From: Arenibacter algicola
Lineage (GTDB): Bacteria; Bacteroidota; Bacteroidia; Flavobacteriales; Flavobacteriaceae
Direction: 5' to 3'
Assembly: GCF_018860365.1 (NCBI RefSeq)
Contig: NZ_JAHKPO010000025.1
Location: 1-64,000, forward strand
DNA: 64,000 bases
A program made the position numbers and the translations under genes. The notes under the pieces are model-generated. The model saw only the letters and a program-made list of their open reading frames with translations, did not search any database and was not told the DNA's origin. Shown in pieces: positions 26,849 through 36,233 of this stretch (positions are counted from its first letter, which is position 1; each line of letters opens with the position of its first letter).

Positions 26849-28501
26849 ATGTCCAAGAACTTTTTACAGATACATCCCAACGATAATATCCTTGCAGCTT
26901 TGCAGGATATGAAAAAAGATTATGTGGTAGATTTTGAGGGGAAATCCTTCCCTCTTAAAAACAATGTTACCGCCAAACATAAATTCGCCCTTCAGGATTT
27001 CAAGGTGGGAGACCCTATCCTAATGTACGGTGCCCTGATAGGAAAAGCTGTTAAGCCCATTGCCCAAGGGGAAAGCATTACAATAGAAAATGTGGTGCAT
27101 GCCTCTTCCGATTACAATGTGGGGGAACAACAATCCCACTGGGTGGCTCCGGATATTTCCAAATGGAAAAACAGCACGTTTAATGGGTACCACCGTGCCG
27201 ACGGCAGTGTGGGAACCGCCAACCATTGGCTGGTAATCCCTATGGTATTCTGTGAAAACAGAAATGTTAACGTACTGCGCACTACCCTACTCAATGCATT
27301 GGGCTATGAGACTGCCCAAGACTATATCATAGATACCGAAGTACTGGTATCCATATACAAAAAAGGGGCCAGTACGGATGACCTGATGGCTGCACCCATT
27401 ATTAAAACGGCCGAGGATATTAAACAGAACAGGACCTTCCCAAATGTGGACGGCATTAAGTTCCTCACCCACGACGGAGGCTGCGGCTGTGATCGCGGGG
27501 ATTCGGACACCCTTTGCAACCTTTTGGCAGGATATATTACCAATCCCAACGTTGCCGGGGCCACCATACTTAGTTTGGGCTGCCAGAACGCAGAGGTAAA
27601 AATTTTGGAGGCTGCCATAGCCAAACGCGACCCCAACTTTTCCAAACCACTACATATTTTGGAACAACAAAAAAGCAAGAGCGAGCGTCATTTTATAGAG
27701 GAAGCGGTAAAGAAGACCTTTTTGGGCCTTATTGAAGCCAACAAGGTAAAACGCCAACCCGCCCCATTAAGCAAATTGGTATTGGGATTAGAATGTGGAG
27801 GATCGGACGGATTTTCAGGAATTTCTGCCAATCCGGCCCTTGGCTATGCTTCCGATCTTATAGTGGCTTTGGGAGGTGCTACCGTGCTTTCGGAATTCCC
27901 GGAACTCAATGGCGTAGAGCAGGAACTCATCAACCGTTGTGAAACACCGGAAAATGCAGAAAAGTTTGCCAATATTATGAGGGCATATTCCGCCAAAGCG
28001 GTTTCCATAGGCTCCGGATTTGAAAACAATCCATCGCCAGGAAATATTAAGGACGGACTCATCACAGACGCTATGAAGTCGGCCGGAGCAGCTAAAAAAG
28101 GAGGTACTTCCTTGGTACAGGATGTATTGGATTACACGGAAAGAGTCACCAAAAATGGCCTGAACCTTTTATGTACTCCCGGAAACGATGTGGAGAGTAC
28201 CACAGGTTTGGCCGGATCGGGATGTAATGTAATAGCCTTCACTACCGGCTTGGGCACCCCTACTGGCAACCCAGTGGCCCCGGTCATAAAAATGTCCAGC
28301 AACAATGCCCTTAGTGAGCGTATGAAAGACATCATCGATTTTAATACCGGTACCATTATTACCGGAGAAGATACCATACAGACCAAAGGAGAGGAACTGT
28401 TGGACTATATCATAGAGGTGGCCAGTGGCAACATTGTCCCAGCCGCGGTTAGATTGGAGCAGAACGACTTTATCCCATGGAAAAGGGGGATTTCCCTATA
28501 A
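26849..28501 (+). CDS. UxaA-family sugar-acid dehydratase (altronate dehydratase-like)
   Basis: A 550-residue protein with the UxaA layout: an N-terminal SAF domain (residues about 1-95), a linker with GYHRADGSVGTANHWLV, and the catalytic UxaA domain bearing DGGCGCDRGDSDTLC, SLGCQNAEV, LGLECGGSDGFSG and CTPGNDVESTTGLAGSGCN. The clustered Cys/His residues are the probable Fe site. UxaA dehydrates D-altronate to 2-keto-3-deoxygluconate; relatives act on galactarate and other aldonates. Beside a lactonase and a dehydrogenase, L-fuconate or a related 6-deoxyaldonate is the likely substrate; this is inference. Confidence 0.93.
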   Translation: MSKNFLQIHPNDNILAALQDMKKDYVVDFEGKSFPLKNNVTAKHKFALQDFKVGDPILMYGALIGKAVKPIAQGESITIENVVHASSDYNVGEQQSHWVAPDISKWKNSTFNGYHRADGSVGTANHWLVIPMVFCENRNVNVLRTTLLNALGYETAQDYIIDTEVLVSIYKKGASTDDLMAAPIIKTAEDIKQNRTFPNVDGIKFLTHDGGCGCDRGDSDTLCNLLAGYITNPNVAGATILSLGCQNAEVKILEAAIAKRDPNFSKPLHILEQQKSKSERHFIEEAVKKTFLGLIEANKVKRQPAPLSKLVLGLECGGSDGFSGISANPALGYASDLIVALGGATVLSEFPELNGVEQELINRCETPENAEKFANIMRAYSAKAVSIGSGFENNPSPGNIKDGLITDAMKSAGAAKKGGTSLVQDVLDYTERVTKNGLNLLCTPGNDVESTTGLAGSGCNVIAFTTGLGTPTGNPVAPVIKMSSNNALSERMKDIIDFNTGTIITGEDTIQTKGEELLDYIIEVASGNIVPAAVRLEQNDFIPWKRGISL

Positions 28502-28542
28502 CTGGTCTCTCCGAAGGAGAGCTAAAGAACATAAAACCAAGA

Positions 28543-28576
28543 AAACTTTCAACTTTCAACTTTATAACTTTATAAC
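28543..28576 (+). repeat. Heptamer/octamer repeat tract abutting a start codon
   Basis: Units AACTTTC, CAACTTT and ATAACTTT run directly into the ATG at 28577, so the whole ribosome-binding leader of the amidohydrolase gene consists of the repeat that elsewhere lies in non-coding islands (compare 24382-24444). Confidence 0.85.
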
Positions 28577-29407
28577 ATGATAATAGATTCTCACCAACAT
28601 TTCTGGAAATATAGCCCTGTAAGTCACTCCTGGATAAATGAGCAAATGAAGGTTATCCGAAGGGATTTTTTACCCTCGGACCTAAAACCGGTATTTGTAA
28701 AAAACGGCGTGGATGGCTGTGTGGCGGTACAGGCGGACCAGACCTTGGCGGAAACCGATTTCCTTTTGGAACACGCCCATAACAACGCTTTTGTTAAAGG
28801 CGTCGTGGGCTGGGTAGATCTGAGAAGTCCAGACGTGGACCAAGCATTGGAAAAATACGCCAAGGACAAGAATCTAAAGGGGTACCGACATATAGTACAG
28901 GACGAGGCAGACCATAATTTTATGTTGCGGCCCGACTTCCTAAGGGGCATCTCCAAATTGGAGCAATACGGGGCCGTCTATGACATCCTTATTTTTCCGC
29001 ATCAGCTGGGGGCTACTCTGGAATTGGTGAAAAAATTCCCAAATCAGAAGTTCGTCATCGATCATATTGCCAAACCCTATATCAAGGATGGCTTTTATGA
29101 CGGTTGGGCGGCCATGATGAAGGAAATCGCCAAACACGAAAACGTACACTGCAAAATCTCGGGCATGATCACCGAGGCCGATTTCAAAACCTGGACCCCG
29201 GAACAGATACATCCTTATATGCTATTGGTCCTTGAGGCCTTTGGCCCTGAACGCTGCATGTACGGTTCCGATTGGCCCGTTTGCTTGGTCGCCGGAACCT
29301 ACACCCAGGTAAAAGAGCTGACCACCAATTTCATTTCCGGCCTTAGCTCCACTGAGCAGGCCGCCATTATGGGGCTGAATGCAGTGGACTTTTATGGACT
29401 GGAGTGA
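28577..29407 (+). CDS. Amidohydrolase-family sugar lactonase (L-fuconolactonase-like)
   Basis: A 276-residue TIM-barrel amidohydrolase-2 protein. Metal-site motifs: HQHFWKY with His6 and His8 at the N-terminus, VIDHIAKP (His), CKISGM and MYGSDWPVC with the catalytic Asp. This pattern is typical of L-fucono-1,5-lactonase and L-rhamnono-lactonase relatives (COG3618), which open the lactone formed by sugar dehydrogenase. It is 75 bp downstream of the dehydratase gene, the gap holding a repeat tract. Neither an L-fucose dehydrogenase nor the final acylpyruvate-type hydrolase or aldolase is found in this window, so the pathway is incomplete here. Confidence 0.92.
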   Translation: MIIDSHQHFWKYSPVSHSWINEQMKVIRRDFLPSDLKPVFVKNGVDGCVAVQADQTLAETDFLLEHAHNNAFVKGVVGWVDLRSPDVDQALEKYAKDKNLKGYRHIVQDEADHNFMLRPDFLRGISKLEQYGAVYDILIFPHQLGATLELVKKFPNQKFVIDHIAKPYIKDGFYDGWAAMMKEIAKHENVHCKISGMITEADFKTWTPEQIHPYMLLVLEAFGPERCMYGSDWPVCLVAGTYTQVKELTTNFISGLSSTEQAAIMGLNAVDFYGLE

Positions 29408-29730
29408 GACAGTGGTTAAGTTGAAAGTTATAATGTTATAAAGTCAAAAGTTCGTCACTTCGTGGAAAGAGACAGAACCTAGAATCTAGATGCTAGAAGC
29501 TAGACTAAAGATTTGTGTTGAATGTTCAATGTTGAAAGTTGAAAGTTCAATGCCGTCACTTCGAGTGATTTTGCAAAACGAAGTGGAGCAAAATAGTATC
29601 GAGAAGCACTCGAACTGACTACAGAACTAAAACCGTCATTGCGAGCTTGCCTAGCCGTTAGGCAGGCATAGCGTGGCAATCTGCTTCTTACAGCAAACAG
29701 GGTACAATTAGCAACAAACAAAGTAAAAAG

Positions 29731-29860
29731 TCCTCCCCCTAACCCCCTCCTACTGCAAAAAAGCTGCACAAGCAAGGAGGGGGAATAATTCTTTCATAAA
29801 TACAATATTAGCACCTGAACAATTCCCCTCTTGGGAGAGCCTGTCCCGCTTTTTCCGCGG
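29731..29860. repeat. Family C element: CCCCCTCCT inverted repeat plus trailing block
   Basis: A 9-bp inverted repeat CCCCCTCCT/AGGAGGGGG around a GCAAAAAAGCTGC core, followed by a block ending at a CCGCTTTTTCCGCGG hairpin. A nearly identical copy of the whole block lies at about 46453-46590, and the first part recurs at 46768-46822. Confidence 0.88.
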
Positions 29861-30484
29861 GAGGTCAAGGTGGCTTCGACGTAGGAGAAGACGGAAGGGG
29901 TAGCCTGGCTGGAAATCTGTTCATTCCATGCAGAGATTGCTTCGTCACCTCGCAATGACGAAATCTTCCGAAAATCTAACCCATCAACCCATTGGCACAT
30001 TTTCCCATTACCACATTAACTCATTATCAAATTTCCAAATCAACTCATTATCAAATTGATACATTTCCACATTAACCCATTGCTACATTAATCCATTGGT
30101 AAATTTTCACATTATTTCATTAATCTTTTCTCTTTTCTCTCTTCTCTTCACTTTTGCCTTTTGCCTCATGGCTCCTGGCTCTTACGTCATTGCGAGCTTG
30201 CCTAGCCGTTAGGCAGGCATAGCGCGGCAATCTGCTTCTTGGCAGTAAACAGTTTTCTGTAATCAGTAACCAATACTTGAGAAACTAGAATCTAGAGCCT
30301 AGACTAAAGATTTGAGTTGAAAGTTCAATGCCGTCATTGCGAGCTTGCCCAGCCGTTAGGCAGGCATAGCGTGGCAATCTGCTTCTTGCAGTGAACAGTT
30401 TTCTGTAATCAGTAACCAATACTTGAGAAACTAGAATCTAGGGCCTAGATGCTAGAGCCAAGACTAAAGATTTGTGTTGAAAGT

Positions 30485-30621
30485 CGTCACTTCGAGCCTG
30501 CCCGACTTTAGACGGGTGATTTTATGAAGCTCAGCGTAATAAAATTGTATCGAGAAATGAACGGCGTGCAAAAACCGGTTCTCGATATAAAATGCCTATC
30601 GGCATTCCACTCGAACTGACG
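30485..30621 (+). repeat. Family A nested palindrome, full copy
   Basis: Outer arms CGTCACTTCGAG/CTCGAACTGACG, an ATTTTAT/AATAAAAT stem, GTATCGAGAA/TTCTCGATA and inner ATGCC-tatc-GGCAT. The GC-rich module here reads CCTGCCCGACTTTAGACGGG. Confidence 0.9.
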
Positions 30622-30640
30622 ATAGAACAAAACCATTAAA

Positions 30641-31325
30641 AGGCACTATTCTTGGGCCACACTCCCATAAATCAAAATCCAACTACAATACACTTAAAAA
30701 TACTTATCTAGGACCTTGCGGATTTCCACAGGGAAATGTCCATCTTAAAATTTAGGTTTGTGGAACGAAACGAAATAATGAGTTTAAGACCTGAATATTG
30801 GAATGGTATAATTGGTTAAAATTGTTTTACTACAAAAGCATATTGGCCGGCTTGTTGAAATCGTGTTCGGGGGAACTCACAAATTTCACAAGCTTTGCCT
30901 TTATCCATAATTAAAATCACAGATGGGCAAAGGACAAATATCCTGAAGCTTATAGGCAATTTTGATGTTGTACAGGCCTTCGCAATTTCACTAGGACCAC
31001 AAACATGTATAAAGGCTAACCATTTAATAATATTCCAACATTGTAGGTCCCATATTATTACGTTTTTTGTTTGTTACAGTGCCAAACAATTATTGGATAA
31101 AAGTGCAATTAATCGATTAAATAATATAAAATAAAACAGAACTAAACCATATTAAAAATCAGAAAAATCCTTAGATTTGCGCCTCAAAGATTATTATTTT
31201 AACTGGTAATAATTTTTAACCCTAAATTTTGCTTTTTGTTCCTTTAGAATCCCCCTATAAAGTGTTTCAAAATAGTTCATGGACTAGCTAATATTAACAT
31301 GACGCTTATGTGCTAAACACTAACT
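30641..31325. other. Gene-free stretch ahead of the capsule locus
   Basis: About 685 bp with no convincing gene and no repeat-island module. A 79-codon plus frame (30895-31134) and a minus frame of about 30 codons containing CEIC (30816-30908) exist, but neither has a convincing start or recognisable similarity; this could be a decayed gene. The capsule-locus promoter is expected in its right-hand part. Confidence 0.5.
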
Positions 31326-32486
31326 ATGGCATATTTTTATGAATTATTTTCCAATCTCTATTTTTTAGGGATAGTCTCCGTATGCATGCCACTTCTGTTG
31401 TGCTTTAGGATGTTCCCGGTAATTATTTTTGCGGTACGTTCTAAAAACCTCATGGATGAGCCTGGCAATCGCAGTATGCACACCTCAAAAACACCTACTT
31501 TGGGTGGGGTAGGACTCTTTATTGCCTTTTCCCTATCCATTGCCTTTCTTGGTCTAATGGCGGGACTTTCTAAACCCGATCTAATTAAGCTCGTATCCCT
31601 TTTAGCGGCGACTATAATGTTGATGTTTTTAGGCGTTAAGGACGATCTTTTCGGTTTGGCCCCAAAAAAGAAATTTATGGTGCAGATAGTGGCCTCCCTT
31701 ATGGTGATTGTTTTGGCAGACCTAAGGATTATTAGCTTTGAAGGTATTTTTGGATTGGGGGAACTCCCCTATTATATTTCAGTAGTCTTTACACTTTTTG
31801 TATTTCTGTTGATTATCAACGCCTTTAATCTTATAGACGGCCTGGATGGTTTGGCAGGATCTGTGGCCCTGTTATCCAGCCTATCTTTTGGCACCTTCTT
31901 TTTTATAAATGAAAGGTATCTCTTTGTCCTTATTTCCTTTGTTCTTATTGGGGCATTATTAGGGTTTCTAAGATACAACCTCTCTCCCTTCCGTAAAATA
32001 TTTATGGGAGATTCCGGATCCATGTTTATAGGTTTTCTATTGGCTTTTCAGGCCGTTGGGTTTTTATCCTACAACGCTACCATAGACAACCCCGTTACGA
32101 ACATTAAAGCACCCATCATGGCCATGGCCATATTATCCTATCCACTTTTGGACACCTTAAGGGTATTTGCCATTCGCATAAGCCAAAAAAGAAGTCCGTT
32201 TAGTGCGGACAGGAACCATATTCACCATCGGCTAATAGACTTGGGCATAACCCATAAACAGGCTTCGTTATTTGTAGTGATCTTAAACGGGCTCCTTATA
32301 CAACTAGCCTTTATAATTCGTGATTTATATATTAATGTTCAGCTCTATATTATTCTAGTGGTCATCCCCTTAATATACGTCTCTCCATGGTTGTTTGTCC
32401 GTAAGCAGGGAAAATTAAAATTGATCAAGCCCAAACCTATAAAATGGTCCAACATTAGATCTAGGATAAATAATTTCTTGGGGTAA
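31326..32486 (+). CDS. MraY/WecA-family polyprenyl-phosphate GlcNAc-1-phosphate transferase
   Basis: A 386-residue polytopic membrane protein. Family motifs are present in order: the MHTSKTPTLGGVG loop, GVKDDLFGL (the catalytic DD), NAFNLIDGLDGLAGS, GDSGSMFIGF and the basic HIHHRLIDLG loop that in WecA-type enzymes recognises the nucleotide sugar. It transfers a sugar-1-phosphate (in WecA/TagO enzymes GlcNAc-1-P) from UDP-sugar to undecaprenyl phosphate, starting synthesis of the repeat unit. It is the first gene of the polysaccharide locus, which supports the initiating role. The exact sugar is not readable. Confidence 0.92.
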   Translation: MAYFYELFSNLYFLGIVSVCMPLLLCFRMFPVIIFAVRSKNLMDEPGNRSMHTSKTPTLGGVGLFIAFSLSIAFLGLMAGLSKPDLIKLVSLLAATIMLMFLGVKDDLFGLAPKKKFMVQIVASLMVIVLADLRIISFEGIFGLGELPYYISVVFTLFVFLLIINAFNLIDGLDGLAGSVALLSSLSFGTFFFINERYLFVLISFVLIGALLGFLRYNLSPFRKIFMGDSGSMFIGFLLAFQAVGFLSYNATIDNPVTNIKAPIMAMAILSYPLLDTLRVFAIRISQKRSPFSADRNHIHHRLIDLGITHKQASLFVVILNGLLIQLAFIIRDLYINVQLYIILVVIPLIYVSPWLFVRKQGKLKLIKPKPIKWSNIRSRINNFLG

Positions 32487-32562
32487 TACAAATTTAGCCT
32501 TAGTCATAATTCCATTTAATCATTATATAAATTTTAAAAAATAGAAGAGGTAAGTTTTTTTT

Positions 32563-34089
32563 ATGAACAATAACCAATCTAATAATAAACGAATAGCCAA
32601 AAACACTGCAATGTTGTACTTCCGTATGCTTTTGATTATGGGAGTAACATTATATACCACGCGAATAGTACTGCGTATTTTAGGAGTAGAAGATTTTGGT
32701 ATCTACAATGTGGTTGGTGGGGTCATTACCATGGCTTCCTTTTTAAGTGCATCTATGTCCTCAGCTATTCAGAGGTTTATATCCTTTGAATTAGGTCAAA
32801 ACAACTTACTTCAGTTGAATAGGGTATTCGGAATGAGTATAAACATACATATCCTTATTTCTTTTGTTGTACTTATAATTGCTGAAACACTTGGGTTATG
32901 GTTCATTAACACTCAACTCACCATACCCACAGAAAGACTAATTGCAGCGAACTGGGTTTATCAATTTTCTGTATTAGCTTTTATTGTGAATATTATTAGC
33001 GTTCCTTATAATGCCGTAATACTTGCGTATGAGAAGATGAGTATTTTCGCCTATATAGGAATTCTCGAGGTGGTATTGAAGTTAACAGCTGCTTTTGCCC
33101 TCAATTGGTTTGGCTTTGACAAATTAGCTCTTTACGCCATATTTATATTCATAATTTCATTGATTGTCAGAATTTTTTATGGGATTTATGTAGAGCAAAA
33201 TATTCAAGACTGCACATATTCATTTTTCTGGGACAAAAAGCTTTTTAATACATTATTAAATTTTGCGGGTTGGAATTTGTGGGGCAATATCGCCTTTGTC
33301 ACTTATAATCAAGGTATTAATATTTTACTAAATATATTCTTTGGGCCCGCTATAAATGCAGCTAGGGCAATTGCGTATCAAGTAAACAGTGCTTTAAATA
33401 GTTTTGTTGCTAACTTTCAAGTGGCACTAAAACCTCAAATAATAAAGTCCTATGCTACTGGTGATAATGGGTATATGCAAGCACTTATATTTAGTGGAGC
33501 TAAATATTCTTTCTTTTTAATGATGCTACTTTGTGCTCCTATTATTTTGAGTACCTCACAAATTTTAGATTTATGGTTAGATACTGTACCTGCATACACT
33601 GTTGTTTTTTGCAGGCTAGTGTTGATTGAAACAATAATTAACTCCATATCTGGTACACTAATGTCCGGAGCCCAAGCTTCAGGAAAAATTAAATTGTATC
33701 AAGGACTTGTAGGTGGCTTATTAATGTTGATATTACCTATTTCTTATGCTTTTTTGTATTTTGGTTACCCACCGGAAACTACATTATATATTAGTATTAG
33801 TTTTGCCATACTGGCACTAATATTTAGAGTATACATCGTAAGTTCACTTTTGATATTTTCAAAAATGGCATTCCTAAAAAAAGTATTATTTCCTGCAACT
33901 ATAATTACAGTTTTAATTACCCTAACAGGGCTGGGACTTGCACAATATTCAGAAATGAATATAACTAGTTTTATAGTGACTAATCTTGTTTTAATAATTA
34001 CAATAGTTACATCAATTGTTTTTATAGGACTTGAAAAGAAAGAGAGAGTATTTTTAAGAATGAAATTCCTTGAAATTAAAAACAAATAA
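32563..34089 (+). CDS. Wzx-type polysaccharide flippase (MOP superfamily)
   Basis: A 508-residue protein with about 12-14 hydrophobic segments along its length and no other domain. The opening (KNTAMLYFRMLLIMGVTLYTTRIVLR) followed by LGVEDFGIYNVVGG matches the oligosaccharide flippase/polysaccharide biosynthesis C-terminal type. It should move the lipid-linked repeat unit across the inner membrane. With an EpsG-like polymerase downstream, this indicates a Wzx/Wzy-dependent route. The gene and the next one are strikingly AT-rich compared with flanking genes. Confidence 0.88.
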   Translation: MNNNQSNNKRIAKNTAMLYFRMLLIMGVTLYTTRIVLRILGVEDFGIYNVVGGVITMASFLSASMSSAIQRFISFELGQNNLLQLNRVFGMSINIHILISFVVLIIAETLGLWFINTQLTIPTERLIAANWVYQFSVLAFIVNIISVPYNAVILAYEKMSIFAYIGILEVVLKLTAAFALNWFGFDKLALYAIFIFIISLIVRIFYGIYVEQNIQDCTYSFFWDKKLFNTLLNFAGWNLWGNIAFVTYNQGINILLNIFFGPAINAARAIAYQVNSALNSFVANFQVALKPQIIKSYATGDNGYMQALIFSGAKYSFFLMMLLCAPIILSTSQILDLWLDTVPAYTVVFCRLVLIETIINSISGTLMSGAQASGKIKLYQGLVGGLLMLILPISYAFLYFGYPPETTLYISISFAILALIFRVYIVSSLLIFSKMAFLKKVLFPATIITVLITLTGLGLAQYSEMNITSFIVTNLVLIITIVTSIVFIGLEKKERVFLRMKFLEIKNK

Positions 34090-34179
34090 AGGTTAAAAGA
34101 ATTTTTTGGAGAATTTTTTTTAATAAGAAGGAGTACTAGGATAACCATTAAACCCTTAAAAAGATTTCTATATTAAATT

Positions 34180-35094
34180 ATGAAAATAATAAATCTATAT
34201 TGGCACAAAACAAATCAGAGTCATGGTAATTTTGGAGATGAACTAAATCACTTTATAGTATCCAAACTAACTGGTTCTAAAATAAATCAAATAATAATTC
34301 CTTCCAAAGGGTTCAACTATATATATAGAGCATTAAGTTATATATATAAAAAAAAATCAACAAAGGATGTTCTCAAACTATTTAAACAATTTTTTGTTAA
34401 TGATTTTGTTGTTGGAATCGGGAGCATTATTGCTATACCAAAAAATCCAAGGGCTAAGGTTTGGGGTAGTGGTATAATTAAAAAAGATGACATTATAAAT
34501 AAATCTAACTTTTATGCTGTTAGAGGCTCTTATACACAAAAAAGATTAGTGGAGCTGAACTTAATTGCTCCTGAAACTATTGGAGATCCTGCATTATTGT
34601 TACCCCTAGTTTATGAGGTTGACGTCAAAAAGAAATATTGCTTAGGTATTATACCACATTATATACATTATAATAGTATTAACAACAACTTAAAACACGA
34701 TTCAATTTTAATTATTAATTTATTAGATCCAATAGAAAAAATAATAAATGAAATTGTCTCCTGTGAACGCACAATATCCACTTCACTTCATGGTATTATA
34801 GTATCACACGCATATAAAATACCTTGTTTGTGGTATGTATTTTCAGGAAAAAATTTAGCTGGCGACAACATCAAATTTTATGATTATTTTTCTTCAGTTG
34901 ATATAGAAGAATATTCACCATTCTCATTAAACATAGTAGATTTTAACTTAGAAAAAATAATAAAACTATTTAAAATACATAGTCAAAATACATTAATAAA
35001 TAACAATTTAATTGAAATTCAGCAACAACTTATTAAAGTCGCGCCCTTTCCAATATTGGACAAATATAAAAGCAAACCGTTGTTAAAGAAGTAA
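34180..35094 (+). CDS. Polysaccharide pyruvyl transferase family protein
   Basis: A 304-residue cytoplasmic protein with the family beginnings (NLYWHK...HGNFGDELNHFIV) and the later GDPALLLP and STSLHGIIVSHAYKIPC motifs characteristic of CsaB/ExoV-type pyruvyl transferases. They add ketal-linked pyruvate to a sugar of the polymer, giving it negative charge, although some family members have other roles. It lies between flippase and polymerase in the locus. AT-rich composition is shared with the flippase gene, suggesting they entered together. Confidence 0.87.
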   Translation: MKIINLYWHKTNQSHGNFGDELNHFIVSKLTGSKINQIIIPSKGFNYIYRALSYIYKKKSTKDVLKLFKQFFVNDFVVGIGSIIAIPKNPRAKVWGSGIIKKDDIINKSNFYAVRGSYTQKRLVELNLIAPETIGDPALLLPLVYEVDVKKKYCLGIIPHYIHYNSINNNLKHDSILIINLLDPIEKIINEIVSCERTISTSLHGIIVSHAYKIPCLWYVFSGKNLAGDNIKFYDYFSSVDIEEYSPFSLNIVDFNLEKIIKLFKIHSQNTLINNNLIEIQQQLIKVAPFPILDKYKSKPLLKK

Positions 35095-35122
35095 CCTATC
35101 GAAATATTTCAAAACAAAGGTA

Positions 35123-36232
35123 ATGGCAGATTCATTTACTTATCTCATATATTTATCGACACTTTTTTTGACCATTTTCTTGGTTAAACAAGGCTATAGT
35201 AGATCTAATTTGAGGGAAAACGCGAGAGGTAATTTATTTTTAATTTCCCTTGGACTCTTGGTATTGGTAGTGGTTGCAGGTCTTCGTTATAATACAGGTC
35301 AAGATTATGAGGCTTACGCACTTCTTTATGAAAATGTAGCCACTGTGAACGATACCCAAGAATTGGATATGGAACCAGGGTACATTGTCTTAGTAGAATT
35401 TTTGAACGGGCTTAATCTTGAAGCCTGGTCTTATTTTACCATTTCAGCATTTATTACCTACCTCCTTTATTTCTACAGCTTCAAGAATTTTAAGTCCAAC
35501 TTATATTTGGGGATTTTCTTTTTTATTACTTATGGATTCTATTCCTATTCTTTTAATGGGGTTCGCCAAGCTCTTGCCATGAGTGCCTTGGCTGTTGCCG
35601 TTATGTATGCCCAAGAGCGAAAAATATATCATTATTTCATAATAATTATTTTGGGTGGTTTAATGCACAAGAGCCTGTTCCTATTTTTGCCAATGTACTT
35701 TGTCATCCATCGTATTAAATTATCGAGCTTTTTTTGGTATATCGCCTTTGGTATCAGCCTGGTATTACATTTTATCCCTTTTGAAAACATAATAAATATA
35801 GAGGCGCTTTCTAACCTTCTATCGGGCACACAAGTTGATTATGGCAATTTTGCCGAGACTTTTTCTGATAATGCCGATGAAGCTGGTGGCCTTACTCTTG
35901 GCTATTTGGTACGCGTAGGTATCGGGTTTTTTATTTTGTTTTATTATTCAAAGATTATAAAACTGGAACCAAAGTGTTTGCCATATTTTACACTTTCATT
36001 GATAGGAATAGTACTATATAATTCATTTTCTCATATAGTTTTGGTGACCCGATTAAATTACTATTTCCTGCTCTTCACCACCTTTAGTTTGGCTTTTATT
36101 ATACAGTACCTTTATAAAACGAAGCAAAGCCTTATCGCCAATGCTGTGTTAATGTTTTTTGTCTTCCTTTTTTGCTACGGTATTCATTTAGGGGAAAACG
36201 GAGCCTCACCCTATCAATTCCTTAATTTTTAA
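35123..36232 (+). CDS. EpsG-family polysaccharide polymerase (Wzy-like)
   Basis: A 369-residue membrane protein with about ten hydrophobic segments. The NTGQDYEAYALLYE motif in the first periplasmic loop and the SFNGVRQALAMS helix are typical of the EpsG family, which acts as Wzy-type polymerase joining repeat units at the periplasmic face. The next gene starts one base after its stop, indicating tight co-translation. Confidence 0.87.
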   Translation: MADSFTYLIYLSTLFLTIFLVKQGYSRSNLRENARGNLFLISLGLLVLVVVAGLRYNTGQDYEAYALLYENVATVNDTQELDMEPGYIVLVEFLNGLNLEAWSYFTISAFITYLLYFYSFKNFKSNLYLGIFFFITYGFYSYSFNGVRQALAMSALAVAVMYAQERKIYHYFIIIILGGLMHKSLFLFLPMYFVIHRIKLSSFFWYIAFGISLVLHFIPFENIINIEALSNLLSGTQVDYGNFAETFSDNADEAGGLTLGYLVRVGIGFFILFYYSKIIKLEPKCLPYFTLSLIGIVLYNSFSHIVLVTRLNYYFLLFTTFSLAFIIQYLYKTKQSLIANAVLMFFVFLFCYGIHLGENGASPYQFLNF

Positions 36233-36233
36233 G

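Larger units (their letters stand above)
29408..30640. repeat. Large intergenic repeat island
   Basis: About 1.2 kb of mosaic repeats with no credible gene: heptamer tract (about 29420-29450), CTAGA tract (about 29475-29510), short family A (29554-29619), family B (29634-29692), the CCTCCCCC...GGAGGGGG element with its trailing block (29731-29860), family B right half (about 29905-29960), a CATTAACCC tract (29976-30120), family B (30185-30240 and 30332-30389) and full family A (30485-30621). Confidence 0.88.

Noticed and set aside
30895..31134. Plus ORF of 79 codons before the capsule locus
   Set aside because: No recognisable domain, no convincing start context and atypical peptide composition; kept only as a note on a possibly decayed region.
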